A stretch of DNA of 64,000 bases, taken from positions 617,001 to 681,000 of the forward strand of contig NC_014816.1 of NCBI RefSeq assembly GCF_000175215.2, given 5' to 3'. The notes under the pieces were generated by a model. It did not search any database and was not told the origin of the DNA. It saw nothing but the letters and a program-made list of their open reading frames with translations. Within the stretch, counting starts at the first letter, position 1; the number at the start of each line of letters is the position of its first letter. The DNA comes from Asticcacaulis excentricus CB 48. Lineage in GTDB: Bacteria > Pseudomonadota > Alphaproteobacteria > Caulobacterales > Caulobacteraceae. The position numbers and the translations under genes are program-made. This document shows positions 43,529-52,688 of the stretch, piece after piece.

Positions 43529-44272
43529 TCACCGTCGTTTCAGGCGCACGGTGGCTTTGAGGCCGTTGCTTGGGTCTGATTGTACCGAAAAGCCACCGCC
43601 CATGGCTTCTGAGGCCAGTTTGACGATCGACCAGCCGAGCCCAGCGCCTTCGCGGCTGCGGTTATAGTCGCCGGCCCCCTGCTCGAACGGCCGCATCAGG
43701 CGCGGAATCTCGGCGGGGTCTGGGGCCTTGCCTGGATTGAAGATGGCGATATCGACAAAGTCGCCGTCCGGTCGGGCGGTAATTTCGACATCGCGGCCTT
43801 CGGGTGTGAAGTCGATGGCATTGCTGATCAGGTGATCGAGACACAAGCCAAGGCCGCGCGGGTCGAAGCGCCCGCTGAGTTCGGCGTCGGTCAGGCCGGG
43901 CAGGATATTGACGCCGCGGGCCTTGGCGCAGGCGGCATGACGGCGCGCCGCGTCATGGATATGCGGCGGAATGGTTTCGATTTCCGGGCGCAGCAAGCCG
44001 GGCTCGCTCTCCAGCCGCACCAGTTCCAGCACATCATTGAAAAGGCTAAGTAATTTCTTACCGCTGTCGCGGATAATGCCGGCATATTCGGTATATTGCG
44101 GCGCGCCGAGCGGCCCGTAGAGTTCATGTGTCAGCACCTCGGCGAAGCCGATTATCGAGTTGAGCGGGGTGCGCAGTTCGTGGCTCACCATCCGCATAAA
44201 GGCACGCTTGCCGAAGTCGCTTTCCGGAAGGGAGCAGGCAGACGGGGTGAGGGCCGCCGATTGTTTGTCCAT
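43529..44272 (-). CDS. Small soluble histidine kinase without a sensor domain
   Basis: ATG at 44272 gives 247 residues. A short N-terminal tail leads directly into a HisKA domain with MVSHELRTPLNSIIGF (H31), then a HATPase domain. The N box is read as LDHLISNAIDFTP, and the G box includes GAGLGWSIVKLASEAMGG. No PAS, membrane or receiver domain is present. Its HisKA region resembles that of the larger kinase encoded divergently at 44458, including ELYGPLGAPQYTEYAGII against the matching FGPLTGKYAEYSQLI. It may work on the same response regulator. sufE follows. Confidence 0.9.
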   Translation of the reverse strand: MDKQSAALTPSACSLPESDFGKRAFMRMVSHELRTPLNSIIGFAEVLTHELYGPLGAPQYTEYAGIIRDSGKKLLSLFNDVLELVRLESEPGLLRPEIETIPPHIHDAARRHAACAKARGVNILPGLTDAELSGRFDPRGLGLCLDHLISNAIDFTPEGRDVEITARPDGDFVDIAIFNPGKAPDPAEIPRLMRPFEQGAGDYNRSREGAGLGWSIVKLASEAMGGGFSVQSDPSNGLKATVRLKRR

Positions 44273-44457
44273 AAGCGTGCGCCGCAAGAGTAAGGGGAGG
44301 AATTAAACTTTGGGATGAATCGTACAGTTAACGTCTTAAGCAGAGGTTTCCGGGGCGAAAGACGACTTTTCTTTGACCTTTTCTCGCTTTGCGGGGGATA
44401 GCCTTTCTCTTTTGGCGGCAGTTGGTTAGGATGGCGCGTGTAGTCAAGAGTTAACAC

Positions 44458-46254
44458 GTGCCGCTGAAATCCTATCTTCAGGAACTGAGATCACCCAACG
44501 GGGCTATGGCCACGCCGCGCAGTCGTGTGCGGCTCGGGGTCATTGGGTGGCATCTCGGCTGGTCGGCGGTGAGTCTGGCCTCGATGATCTATCTGATCTT
44601 TCTGCCGGCCTCGGTCAATGTGTTGGCGGCGTTGGCGGCGGCGGCCCTGCCGGGTGTGTGCAGCGTCTTCCTGCTCAGCCGGGATGATTTCCGCACGCGG
44701 CAGATGCTGGTGTGGGTGTGGGCCCTGGCCTGTCTTGCGGCGCTCGGTCTTACTGGGGGTGTGCTGGGGCCGCTGGCACCCTGGGTGGCCGCGCCGATGG
44801 CGGCGGCCGTGGCGCTCAATCAGCGGCGGCTGATCCTTCTTGGGGCGGCACTGTCGGTGGCCGTGACCTTGTTTGCCATCCTGTTTTCGCTGATGCGGCT
44901 GTTTCCCCTGCCGGATATTGTCGAAAGCTTCTGGCTGTCTTCGGTGGCGGTGATCACGCTGGTCACGGGTCTCGGCCTGTCGTTGCTGCCGGCGCTGCGC
45001 ATGCGTACCGAGGCGGTGCGCGGCGTCGAACACGACCGCATCCGTTTTCTGACCCTACTCAGCGAACAGCCGCATCTGATCATTGTCGTCGATGGCGAGG
45101 GCCGCCTGCTGTCGGCCTATGGCGAGACGCCGCCGGGGCTCGATATGGCGCTTCTGATGAAGCACGGCCTGATCACCTGCGCCCACGTTCCTCATCGACT
45201 GGGCCTGATGCAGGCGCTTGAGGCGGCGCAAGACACCGGTCGCGCCGAAGCTGGTTTCATGCCGCACGCCGCACTGGATCACTTCATTCGCCTCAACCTG
45301 CGGCGCGGCGCGGATGGCAAGCTCTATGGCGTCCTGTCCGACGCCTCGTTGCAACACGCGCGCGAGGACGAGTTGGAGACAGCACGTCAGGAAGCGCAAG
45401 CGCTCAATGAGGGCAAGTCGCGTTTTCTGGCCGGAATGAGCCACGAACTGCGTACGCCGCTCAACGCCGTCATCGGCTTTTCAGACATCATGCGTCAGCA
45501 AATGTTCGGCCCGCTGACCGGCAAATACGCCGAATATTCGCAATTGATCTGGGAGTCGGGGCAGCATGTACTCGATCTGGTCAATGACGTGCTCGACATG
45601 TCGAAGATCGAGGCCAGCCGCTATGAGCTATCGCTGGAACGTTTCGACGCGCGCGAACCGGTATCGGCTGCGCTGCGTCTGATACTTGCCACGGCGCATG
45701 AAAAAGGCGTGACGGTGAAGTCGGTCCTGCCGCCAACGCCGCTTGAGGTCACCGCTGACAAGCGCGCCATCAAGCAGATGTGCCTTAACCTTCTATCTAA
45801 TGCCGTGAAATTTACGCCGCAGGGCGGCACGATCACCCTAATGCTCAGCGAAACGGGTCAGCACAGTATCGACATCCAGATCACGGACACCGGCGTCGGC
45901 ATCGCCCCCGAAGACCTAAAGCGGCTGGGCAAGCCCTATGAGCAATCCGGGCCGATGGAACAGCGCGCGATGGGAACGGGGCTGGGCCTGTCGCTAGTGC
46001 AGGCCCTGGCGGGGCTGCACCGCGGGCGTATGACGATCGAGAGCGAACTGGGTGTCGGCACGAGCGTGAGCGTGTTGCTGCCGGTGGTGGTCAATTCCGA
46101 TCAGCCGGAACTGCCGCTCAGCCCGCCGGGCGCATCGGAGAATGAAATGCGGGTGGCTCTTTCCACAGAAACGCCCAAGCCGTTGGAAGACCGCCTCTAC
46201 ATGCCGCCCGACCTGACCGGCAGCGACTTTGTGATCCGCCCAGCGAAGTCGTGA
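44458..46254 (+). CDS. Membrane sensor histidine kinase, DivJ/PleC-like
   Basis: GTG at 44458 gives 598 residues; an ATG at 44506 is an alternative. Five or six membrane helices lie at about 28-180. A PAS-like region follows at about 195-300. HisKA comes next with MSHELRTPLNAVIGF (H329) and the block KYAEYSQLIWESGQHVLDLV. The HATPase has N box LLSNAVKFTP, DTGVGI and GTGLGLSLV. The tail is Pro-rich. The length and layout are very close to Caulobacter DivJ (597 residues as I recall), the kinase for DivK and PleD. PleC shares the same HisKA type, so I keep the name open. Confidence 0.9.
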   Translation: MPLKSYLQELRSPNGAMATPRSRVRLGVIGWHLGWSAVSLASMIYLIFLPASVNVLAALAAAALPGVCSVFLLSRDDFRTRQMLVWVWALACLAALGLTGGVLGPLAPWVAAPMAAAVALNQRRLILLGAALSVAVTLFAILFSLMRLFPLPDIVESFWLSSVAVITLVTGLGLSLLPALRMRTEAVRGVEHDRIRFLTLLSEQPHLIIVVDGEGRLLSAYGETPPGLDMALLMKHGLITCAHVPHRLGLMQALEAAQDTGRAEAGFMPHAALDHFIRLNLRRGADGKLYGVLSDASLQHAREDELETARQEAQALNEGKSRFLAGMSHELRTPLNAVIGFSDIMRQQMFGPLTGKYAEYSQLIWESGQHVLDLVNDVLDMSKIEASRYELSLERFDAREPVSAALRLILATAHEKGVTVKSVLPPTPLEVTADKRAIKQMCLNLLSNAVKFTPQGGTITLMLSETGQHSIDIQITDTGVGIAPEDLKRLGKPYEQSGPMEQRAMGTGLGLSLVQALAGLHRGRMTIESELGVGTSVSVLLPVVVNSDQPELPLSPPGASENEMRVALSTETPKPLEDRLYMPPDLTGSDFVIRPAKS

Positions 46255-46419
46255 GGGATTACACCTGCCTGCACGACCTGCGGGGCGAGGTGGTAGGTAT
46301 CTTCAATGGGTTGAAAAAGACGTATTCCAAGGTAGGTTAGTCAGAACGCCCACCACATCTTACTCGCTTCGCCAGCTCGTGCGGTCCCCACGGTAAACAA
46401 ATTGGGGCGGTATGAGGGT

Positions 46420-47358
46420 TTACTTCACCCCATAGGGCGAAGGTAGGGTAGCGAAGACCAGCCCCGGCACGAAATCCCCGGCTTCGAAGCGCGCATACTG
46501 CGTGCCGCTGTTGAAGTCGAAGGCCACCACAATGTCTTCGCGCGGGTCGAGCTTTCCGATGGCGACCGTGGCGCTCATCGGAAAATCAAAGCGCAGGGTG
46601 TCGCGTTTTTCGGCGTGACCGGCGAATTTTCCATCCACTGTAAAACCGGCCAGATTGACGCGTGGCGCGTTCGTCAGAGCGATCTGTGTGGTGCGACGGC
46701 CGGAGGCACTGAAGCTCAGATCAGACGGGCCAATGCCTTTGGGCATCTGCGCCGACACGGCCAAAGCATCGCGGTTGATCAAGCCTGAACGGCGGGCCGT
46801 GTCGCGCACAATCAGTCGCGCCGCAAAGGGCGTCTCGCCCCTGAATTGGGCCATCACACTGAGCGTCTGGCCTTTCAGCGTGCCGAAGAGACCAAAGCCC
46901 ATGGCCACATCGCCGGTCTGCTGATACTGCACAAGACGCCATTTCGACAGGCTCTGTTCGGTGCGGTCGGCCAGCCATTCGCTCCGCAGCCCGCGCAGCG
47001 TAAGGCGGTTTTGCGCCACAAAGCCGCGATAGGCGCCGCGCAGGGTTTCGACCTCCTTCACCAGCGCCGGGTTGTTGCAGTCGGCGCGGGCAGCTGCGGC
47101 GCGGGCGTGGTCGATCGTGGCATAGACGGCGGACGGGGCGACGCCGTGATTAAGCGCCGCATTGCGGTTTTGCAGCAGCCCGGCCTTCAACGCCAGCAGG
47201 GTGGGGCCATCGAACCAGTTACAGCGCGAATTGGCGCTGCTGATGAACTGACGACGGGTCAGGGTCTCCAAAGACACAGGCTCCGCCGCCGCCGCGGTGG
47301 CGGTCAGCATCAGAGCCAGGGCCGAAGCCAGTATTTTGTAACGGTTCACGTTCGACAT
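46420..47358 (-). CDS. Exported hypothetical protein
   Basis: The 312-residue protein has a signal peptide (1-25, ending TAAAAA). The first part of the mature chain is helical, with two cysteines (about 46 and 93) that may pair. The second half is beta-rich (GFGLFGTLKGQTLSVMAQF and LAGFTVDGKFAGHAEKRDT). I recognise no family. The likely place is the periplasm. It has weak ribosome-binding support (GGGATG before the start). The gap 46255-46419 before it shows no feature. Confidence 0.6.
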   Translation of the reverse strand: MSNVNRYKILASALALMLTATAAAAEPVSLETLTRRQFISSANSRCNWFDGPTLLALKAGLLQNRNAALNHGVAPSAVYATIDHARAAAARADCNNPALVKEVETLRGAYRGFVAQNRLTLRGLRSEWLADRTEQSLSKWRLVQYQQTGDVAMGFGLFGTLKGQTLSVMAQFRGETPFAARLIVRDTARRSGLINRDALAVSAQMPKGIGPSDLSFSASGRRTTQIALTNAPRVNLAGFTVDGKFAGHAEKRDTLRFDFPMSATVAIGKLDPREDIVVAFDFNSGTQYARFEAGDFVPGLVFATLPSPYGVK

Positions 47359-47421
47359 CCCTTCGCGAGCCGACTATAGACGAACGTGTTTAAGTCCCCG
47401 TGAGCAAACAGGGTAAACCGC

Positions 47422-47751
47422 ATGTTACTGCCGACCGACCTTTGGGTATCGGCCCTGATACGACGCGCCGAGCAGGCGGGGGCCTTTGCCTATGTGCTGA
47501 AAAAAGGCGATGCGCGCGCCGGCGCTGTGATTCTCAAAATCACCCATCTGCGCGAAGGCGAAACTTACATCCTGCGTCAGGTTAGCGCCGGGGACGAGGT
47601 GAAGTGGATAAAGCCCATCACCTCACACGATTCTGAGGTCATTGAGTCCTATATAGAGCGAGAGCGCCGCTTTGACGCCGATCTGTGGGTCGTCGAACTC
47701 GAGGATACCGAGGGGCGGCACTTCCTGACCGAGTCTATTCAGCTTTTGTAA
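47422..47751 (+). CDS. DUF1491 family protein
   Basis: The 109-residue protein fits DUF1491, a family of small soluble alphaproteobacterial proteins. It begins PTDLWVSALIRRAEQAGAFA and has KKGDARAGAVILKI and ESYIERERRFDADLWVVELE near the end. The function is unknown. It diverges from the exported protein at 46420, and a second small gene follows 73 bases later. Confidence 0.8.
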   Translation: MLLPTDLWVSALIRRAEQAGAFAYVLKKGDARAGAVILKITHLREGETYILRQVSAGDEVKWIKPITSHDSEVIESYIERERRFDADLWVVELEDTEGRHFLTESIQLL

Positions 47752-47824
47752 ACCCTGTTCCTAAACGGGATTTCAAACCCTCTGTGTCAGGGTGATCGCC
47801 TAGTTGTTCATAAAGGTGATCGCC

Positions 47825-48205
47825 TTGCATTTTCTCCTCAACGATGTCGTCTTCGATCTAGACCCCTCGCGCATGATGCATCCGCTGGATGCGCAGCGCT
47901 TCGAGGCCTTGTCGATCGACTACATCGCCCAACTGGGTAAGGAGATGTTTGCCGAAAACCCGCAGGCTCACCGCTACAATCCGGAACGCGCCCGCCGCCT
48001 GTGCTATCTGCTGCATCTCAAAATGCCGCGCGTAAACGCGGCGCAGTTTCTGGATCACGGCGGTCGTGGTCAGGCCGCCGAGGTGTTGGCTGACTTCAAA
48101 GCGCTTAATGAAATGGCGCTTAGCATGATGTATCAGCAGCAGGTCACCGGACAACTCGATGCCACGAAGGTGGATGGGGCCGTCTGGCACCGCCACGCCG
48201 CGTAA
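47825..48205 (+). CDS. Hypothetical protein, start uncertain
   Basis: I chose TTG at 47825 because AAAGGTG lies six bases before it. TTG 47804 and GTG 47816 are in-frame alternatives, and no ATG is available early. The product has about 126 residues, is soluble, and starts MHFLLNDVVFDLDPSR in this reading. It is rich in helices (FEALSIDYIAQLGKEMF; ADFKALNEMALSMMYQQQV). No family is recognised. Codon use fits the neighbours. It follows the DUF1491 gene on the same strand. Confidence 0.55.
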   Translation: MHFLLNDVVFDLDPSRMMHPLDAQRFEALSIDYIAQLGKEMFAENPQAHRYNPERARRLCYLLHLKMPRVNAAQFLDHGGRGQAAEVLADFKALNEMALSMMYQQQVTGQLDATKVDGAVWHRHAA

Positions 48206-48303
48206 AGGCCTTACTTCTGGGGCTCTGCGGCGTCGCCGTCGCGTGGTTTTAGTCACATGTAGCCTGCGCCGGGCCCCTGGCATTTCATCCAAAATTCAGC
48301 CTT

Positions 48304-49521
48304 TTACCGGCTTGGAGCGGGTGAAGATGCGGTCTTACGTTCGCCGTTGAGAAAGAGGACCAGACCGATCACAGGGGCGACGGTGCCGGCCACCGCAATG
48401 GCCGTCCAGCCGCCCAGACCATAGAGCGGGCTCGCCACCGCCGAGCCGATCGCACCGCCTACAAAGATCGAAGCCATATAAAGCCCGTTGAGACGGCCCC
48501 GGCTGTGCGGGTCAAGTCCATAGATGGCGCGCTGCCCCTGAATCATCGTCAACTGCACACAGGCATCGAGGACGATCCCAGCGACCATCAGTGCCAGAAT
48601 GCTGATCAGAGCAGGGACGGTGCCGCTCAGCATGGCCAGCGCCGCGCCGATTAGGCCTAGCAGCGTTACCTTCGCTCCGTGCCCGGCATCGCCCAGCCAT
48701 CCGCTGAGTGGGGCGGCCAGAGCGCCTGCGGCCCCTGAAAGGGCAAACAGTGCGATCTGCGACTGGCTGAGGTGAAACGCCCGGAACAACTCCATCGGCA
48801 CAGCGGTCCAGAACAGGCTGAACGCCCCAAACATAGTGGCCTGAAGCAATGAGCGTTGCCGAAGTACCGGCTGGCTAAGCCACAGCGACGCCATCGACCG
48901 CAGCAGCGCCCCGTAAGAGGCCGTGTGCGTCGGGCGGCGCTGCGGGAGGGTCAGGGCCAGCACCAGGCCAATGGCGATCATCAGCCCGGCGGCGATAAAA
49001 AACACCGACCGCCATCCCAGATGATCGGCTACAAAACTTGACAAGGGCCGTGACAGCAGGATGCCGGTCAAAAGCCCGGCCATGATTTTGCCGACCGTCC
49101 GACCACGCGTTTCTTCCGGACTCAGATGCGCGGCTAACGGTATCAGCATCTGCACAGACACCGCCCCCAGACCGGTCAGAAAGGCCACGAAGAGGAACAA
49201 ACCGCCGTTTTGCGCCGTGGCGCTGAGGATCAGACTGGCGAAGGCCAGACCGAGGGTAACAAGGATCAGGCGCTTGTTTTCAAACAGGTCAAGCAAGGGC
49301 GTGATGAACACCATGCCCGCCACATAGCCGACCTGCGTTAATGACACGATCAGGCTTGCCGTCGTCTGCGACAGGCCGACATCCGGCGCGATCAGCTCGA
49401 TAATCGGCTGGGCGTAGTAGAGATTGCCGACAATAGCGCCGCACGTGAAGGCGAACAGCGCCACAAGCGGGGGCGATAGGTGAGGCGGGGCGGGGGCGCG
49501 GGCATCAGTCATGGCGCACAT
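48304..49521 (-). CDS. Major facilitator superfamily transporter
   Basis: The 405-residue protein has 12 predicted membrane helices in two halves and the loop 2-3 signature region (TPLLDLFENKRLILVTLGL). It begins with a short Pro-rich tail and the helix ALFAFTCGAIVGNLYYAQPI. This resembles the drug/sugar efflux group of MFS proteins related to YgaY and AraJ. The substrate is unknown. The first ATG has an AAAGGG site seven bases upstream. It diverges from the hemolysin-III gene. Confidence 0.9.
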   Translation of the reverse strand: MCAMTDARAPAPPHLSPPLVALFAFTCGAIVGNLYYAQPIIELIAPDVGLSQTTASLIVSLTQVGYVAGMVFITPLLDLFENKRLILVTLGLAFASLILSATAQNGGLFLFVAFLTGLGAVSVQMLIPLAAHLSPEETRGRTVGKIMAGLLTGILLSRPLSSFVADHLGWRSVFFIAAGLMIAIGLVLALTLPQRRPTHTASYGALLRSMASLWLSQPVLRQRSLLQATMFGAFSLFWTAVPMELFRAFHLSQSQIALFALSGAAGALAAPLSGWLGDAGHGAKVTLLGLIGAALAMLSGTVPALISILALMVAGIVLDACVQLTMIQGQRAIYGLDPHSRGRLNGLYMASIFVGGAIGSAVASPLYGLGGWTAIAVAGTVAPVIGLVLFLNGERKTASSPAPSR

Positions 49522-49667
49522 ATAGGTGCCCTTTCAGCAGGTTCAAACTTTTGGACGGGACGCGGGCGAAAGGGACTTGCCTTTCCGTTGCGGCAGGCGG
49601 TTATAATGCAATGCTATGCAATAGGGTTTTGATTGACCCTGACCAGCCTTCGCGCGATCCTCTGCTT

Positions 49668-50330
49668 ATGAACATTTCCCTGCCCCCTTCGCCGCACTAT
49701 CCCACCCGTTGGGCGCGTCACGCCGATCTGATCGTGCACGTGACGGGGTTGGCCTTTGCTCTGTTCGGGGGCGGGGTCGCGCTGGGTCTGGCCGTGACGC
49801 AGGGGTTGCTGGGCATGGTGGCCGCCGTCATCATCTATGCGGTGGGCATGATCGCCATGCTGGCCTTTTCGACGGCCTATAATTTCGCCAGCCCGCGTTT
49901 TCAGCCGTTTCTTCGCCGCCTCGATCACGCAGGCATCTTCCTGATGATTGCCGCCAGCTACACGCCTTTTACCACGCAGGCCTTAAGCGGGCCGTGGGCC
50001 TGGGGCATGACGGCCGGCGTGTGGACGCTGGCCGGGCTCGGCATATTGGGCAAGCTGTTCCTGCCCGGCGTTGGTAAGGGCGTGTGGGTGGCCCTTTATC
50101 TGATCCTCGGCTGGCTGGTAGTCATTGCGCTCAAGCCGATGATCGCTGATGTGCCGCCCGCGGCGATGATCCTGCTGGCGACCGGCGGGTTGGTCTACAG
50201 CGTCGGGGCCATCTTCTACATGATGAAGCGTCTGAAATTCCGCCGAGCCATCTGGCATGGCCATGTGATTACCGGGGCCGTCCTACACTGGTGCGCGGTG
50301 CTGGTCGGTGTGGTCCTGGTCGGGCATTGA
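49668..50330 (+). CDS. Hemolysin III (YqfA/PAQR) family membrane protein
   Basis: ATG at 49668 gives 220 residues. A longer frame from 49551 adds unlike residues. Seven membrane helices are seen. The conserved residues of the PAQR/HlyIII family are present: an early helix with HADLIVHVTGLAFALFGGG, then STAYN, then RRLDHAGIFLMIAASYTPF with the Asp and His that bind zinc, and a late WHGHVITGAVLHW. The family is named for hemolysis, but bacterial members are linked to membrane homeostasis. The small frame at 50335 ends four bases away on the other strand. Confidence 0.93.
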   Translation: MNISLPPSPHYPTRWARHADLIVHVTGLAFALFGGGVALGLAVTQGLLGMVAAVIIYAVGMIAMLAFSTAYNFASPRFQPFLRRLDHAGIFLMIAASYTPFTTQALSGPWAWGMTAGVWTLAGLGILGKLFLPGVGKGVWVALYLILGWLVVIALKPMIADVPPAAMILLATGGLVYSVGAIFYMMKRLKFRRAIWHGHVITGAVLHWCAVLVGVVLVGH

Positions 50331-50334
50331 TGGC

Positions 50335-50505
50335 TCAAGGCCGAGAGTTCACCAAGCGTTCGAACGGCGTTTCCGAAACACGTTGATCCCAGGTGAGGTT
50401 TTTCAGCCTGCTGCGACAACGAAGCTCTTTCGCTTCGTTAATAGCCGGATGCTTCGCTCGAACGCGTTCGATCTCGTCGGTAAGACCTCGCGGTTGTGGC
50501 TCCAT
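50335..50505 (-). CDS. Possible 56-residue protein (third of a small leftward cluster)
   Basis: ATG at 50505 opens 56 codons ending in TGA at 50335-50337. The product is soluble and charged, beginning MEPQPRGLTDEIERVRAKHP and containing NLTWDQRVSETPFERLV. The amino-acid mix looks like a real protein, with no runs of rare residues. The ATG lies two bases after the stop of the frame at 50508, the spacing of a coupled operon. It is convergent with the hemolysin-III gene. No family is recognised. Confidence 0.45.
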   Translation of the reverse strand: MEPQPRGLTDEIERVRAKHPAINEAKELRCRSRLKNLTWDQRVSETPFERLVNSRP

Positions 50506-50507
50506 CG

Positions 50508-50636
50508 CTAGATATGTTCAGCCGTTTCCCCGGCAGATTCCAAAGAACCATGGCGGGTGCCGATTCTGGGATGTACATATTGATCAACGCGCTCTAACTC
50601 CGACCCAGACAGAGGCGCAAAGCCAAGCAAGCTCAT
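50508..50636 (-). CDS. Possible 42-residue protein or tail of a broken gene
   Basis: ATG at 50636 opens 42 codons (MSLLGFAPLSGSELERVDQY onwards, ending GETAEHI). The same frame is open back to a TAG at 50685, which is the stop of the next frame upstream. So this could be the downstream part of one gene cut by an in-frame stop, with TTG 50684 as another possible start. The ribosome-binding site at 50636 is poor. Confidence 0.4.
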   Translation of the reverse strand: MSLLGFAPLSGSELERVDQYVHPRIGTRHGSLESAGETAEHI

Positions 50637-50684
50637 TTCGGGAATACTCTGTGGTCGCAAGCCGTCATCCGCCCATACCTCCAA

Positions 50685-50999
50685 CTAAGCGAGATCAGTT
50701 TCCCTGTAACATCGGCCTAAGAGCTTCGGCTGTAAAAGGTCTCTGAGTAGCGGTCGACTTGGCCAGATGTCTTTCAGTGTCGCGACAATGAACCGCGTTG
50801 AATTGGCGTAAAGCATTTTTACAGCGACGTATCGTTTCGTTTCTGGCGCTGAGAACTCGGTCGCGGAAGGCGTGCGGAAGTTATAGATCTCGCCCTCTGT
50901 CCGATAAGGCACTGCCTTCGACGCGTCTTTCGGCATCTTGGTTCCCGCTGAGTTCGTCGTGGTGTAAGCCCAGCGCTCATAAAAGTCATACCGAGACAC
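50685..50999 (-). CDS. Probable 104-residue hypothetical protein
   Basis: GTG at 50999, with GGCAGG upstream, gives 104 residues. They begin MSRYDFYERWAYTTTNSAGT and contain ETKRYVAVKMLYANSTRFIV and LKDIWPSRPLLRDLL. The composition is that of a natural soluble protein, while the other frames of this stretch do not look protein-like. It diverges from prfC by 42 bases. The TAG stop is followed in the same frame by 58 more open codons. No family is recognised. G+C is somewhat lower than in the flanking genes. Confidence 0.5.
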   Translation of the reverse strand: MSRYDFYERWAYTTTNSAGTKMPKDASKAVPYRTEGEIYNFRTPSATEFSAPETKRYVAVKMLYANSTRFIVATLKDIWPSRPLLRDLLQPKLLGRCYRETDLA

Positions 51000-51041
51000 C
51001 CTGCCTTTGACTTTTCCGCCCCAAAGCCTTATCCGCAGCGC

Positions 51042-52646
51042 ATGTCCAATACCCCCGCCACCGAAGCGCCCCGCCGTCGAACCTTCGCCATCATCTCGCA
51101 CCCGGACGCCGGTAAAACGACGCTGACCGAGCACCTTTTGTTGGCGGGCGGGTCGATCCGTGCCGCCGGTCAGGTGCGCGCGCGCGGTGAAAACCGCCGG
51201 ACCCGTTCCGACTGGATGAAGATCGAAAAGGAACGCGGCATTTCGGTGTCGTCCTCGGTGATGACCTTTGAGCACGATGGTAAGGTGTTCAACCTGCTCG
51301 ACACGCCAGGCCACGAAGACTTTTCGGAAGACACCTACCGCACCCTGACCGCCGCCGACGCCGCTATCATGGTGCTCGACGCCGCCAAGGGGATCGAGCC
51401 TCAGACGCTCAAACTGTTCGAGGTGTGCCGCCTGCGCGACATCCCCATCATCACCTTTATCAATAAGATGGACCGGGAGGCCGAGGACTCGCTTGCCCTG
51501 CTGGACGAGGTGGCGTCAAAGCTGCAACTCGATCCGTCGCCGCTCTACTGGCCGGCGGGGTCGGGTAACCGCTTCCGCGGAATGCTGGAGCTGAAGACCG
51601 GGCTGTTTTACCCCTTCACCCGCCGCGAGTCGGGTTCGGAATACGACCAGGGCCATGAAGCCCCGGCCCTGCTGGATCAGGCCGTGGCCAAAGGCTGGCT
51701 CGACCAAGCCGAACTCGACGAACTGCGCGATACGGCGGAACTGCTTGAAGGCGGTTTCAAAGCGTTTGACACGATAAGCTTCCTCGAAGGCCATATGACG
51801 CCGGTCATCTTCGGCTCGGCGCTGCGCCATTACGGCGTCAACCAGTTGCTTCAGGCGATTGGCGATTTCGCTCCGGCCCCCAAGACGGTGGCAGCGTCGA
51901 AGGCAGGGACCGACACGACGGTCGATCCGACGGACAAGGAAGTTACCGGCTTCGTGTTCAAGGTGCAGGCCAATATGGACCCCAACCACCGCGACCGCAT
52001 CGCCATGCTCAAACTGACCTCGGGTAAATTCCAGCGCGGAATGAAGCTCAAGGTGCAGAACACGGGCAAGCAACTGAGCGTCAACGCGCCGATCATGTTC
52101 TTTGCCTCGGACCGCGAGCTGGCCGAAGATGCCTTTGGCGGTGATGTCATCGGCATCCCCAATCACGGCGTGCTGCGCGTGGGTGACTCTTTGTCGGAAA
52201 GTGGCACAGTGCGTTTTCAGGGTCTGCCCAACTTCGCGCCGGAAATCCTTCAGCGCGTGCGCGTCAAGGACCCCCTGAAGGCCAAGCATCTTAAAAAAGC
52301 TCTGGAATCGCTGGCCGAAGAGGGGGTGACGCAGTTGTTCCGCCCCTCCATCGGTTCGGACTTTATCGTCGGCGCGGTGGGTCAGCTTCAGTTCGAGGTC
52401 ATGGCCGACCGGCTGGCCAACGAATACGGGCTGGATGTGATCTTTGAACCCTCGCCCTATGCCGAAGCGCGCTGGTTGGGCGGGGATGCGGCCAAAATTG
52501 AGGACTTTGCTGGCAAGCACCGCTCAGCCATGGGCACCGATATTGACGAGTTTCCGGTGTTTCTCGGCAAGTCGGCCTGGGAGATCGGCTATGTCGCCGA
52601 ACGCTATCCGGACGTGAAGTTCCTGCGCACCAAGGAGCGGGGGTAA
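51042..52646 (+). CDS. prfC: Peptide chain release factor 3
   Basis: RF3 is a GTPase that recycles RF1 and RF2 from the ribosome after peptide release. The 534-residue protein has G1 HPDAGKTT (20-27), the switch stretch with EKERGISVSSSVM, G3 DTPGHEDF, and G4 NKMD. Domain II (GFVFKVQANMDPNHRDRIA) and the RF3 C-terminal domain (VGAVGQLQFEVMADRLANEY) follow. Length is as usual (about 529). It stands alone. Confidence 0.97.
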   Translation: MSNTPATEAPRRRTFAIISHPDAGKTTLTEHLLLAGGSIRAAGQVRARGENRRTRSDWMKIEKERGISVSSSVMTFEHDGKVFNLLDTPGHEDFSEDTYRTLTAADAAIMVLDAAKGIEPQTLKLFEVCRLRDIPIITFINKMDREAEDSLALLDEVASKLQLDPSPLYWPAGSGNRFRGMLELKTGLFYPFTRRESGSEYDQGHEAPALLDQAVAKGWLDQAELDELRDTAELLEGGFKAFDTISFLEGHMTPVIFGSALRHYGVNQLLQAIGDFAPAPKTVAASKAGTDTTVDPTDKEVTGFVFKVQANMDPNHRDRIAMLKLTSGKFQRGMKLKVQNTGKQLSVNAPIMFFASDRELAEDAFGGDVIGIPNHGVLRVGDSLSESGTVRFQGLPNFAPEILQRVRVKDPLKAKHLKKALESLAEEGVTQLFRPSIGSDFIVGAVGQLQFEVMADRLANEYGLDVIFEPSPYAEARWLGGDAAKIEDFAGKHRSAMGTDIDEFPVFLGKSAWEIGYVAERYPDVKFLRTKERG

Positions 52647-52688
52647 ACGGCCTATACCTGCCCTGTTTACGGGAAGGAGTAATAGAGT

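Noticed and set aside
51516..52520. A 334-codon open frame antisense to prfC
   Set aside because: It is a shadow of the prfC codons, with no start signal or recognisable domain.
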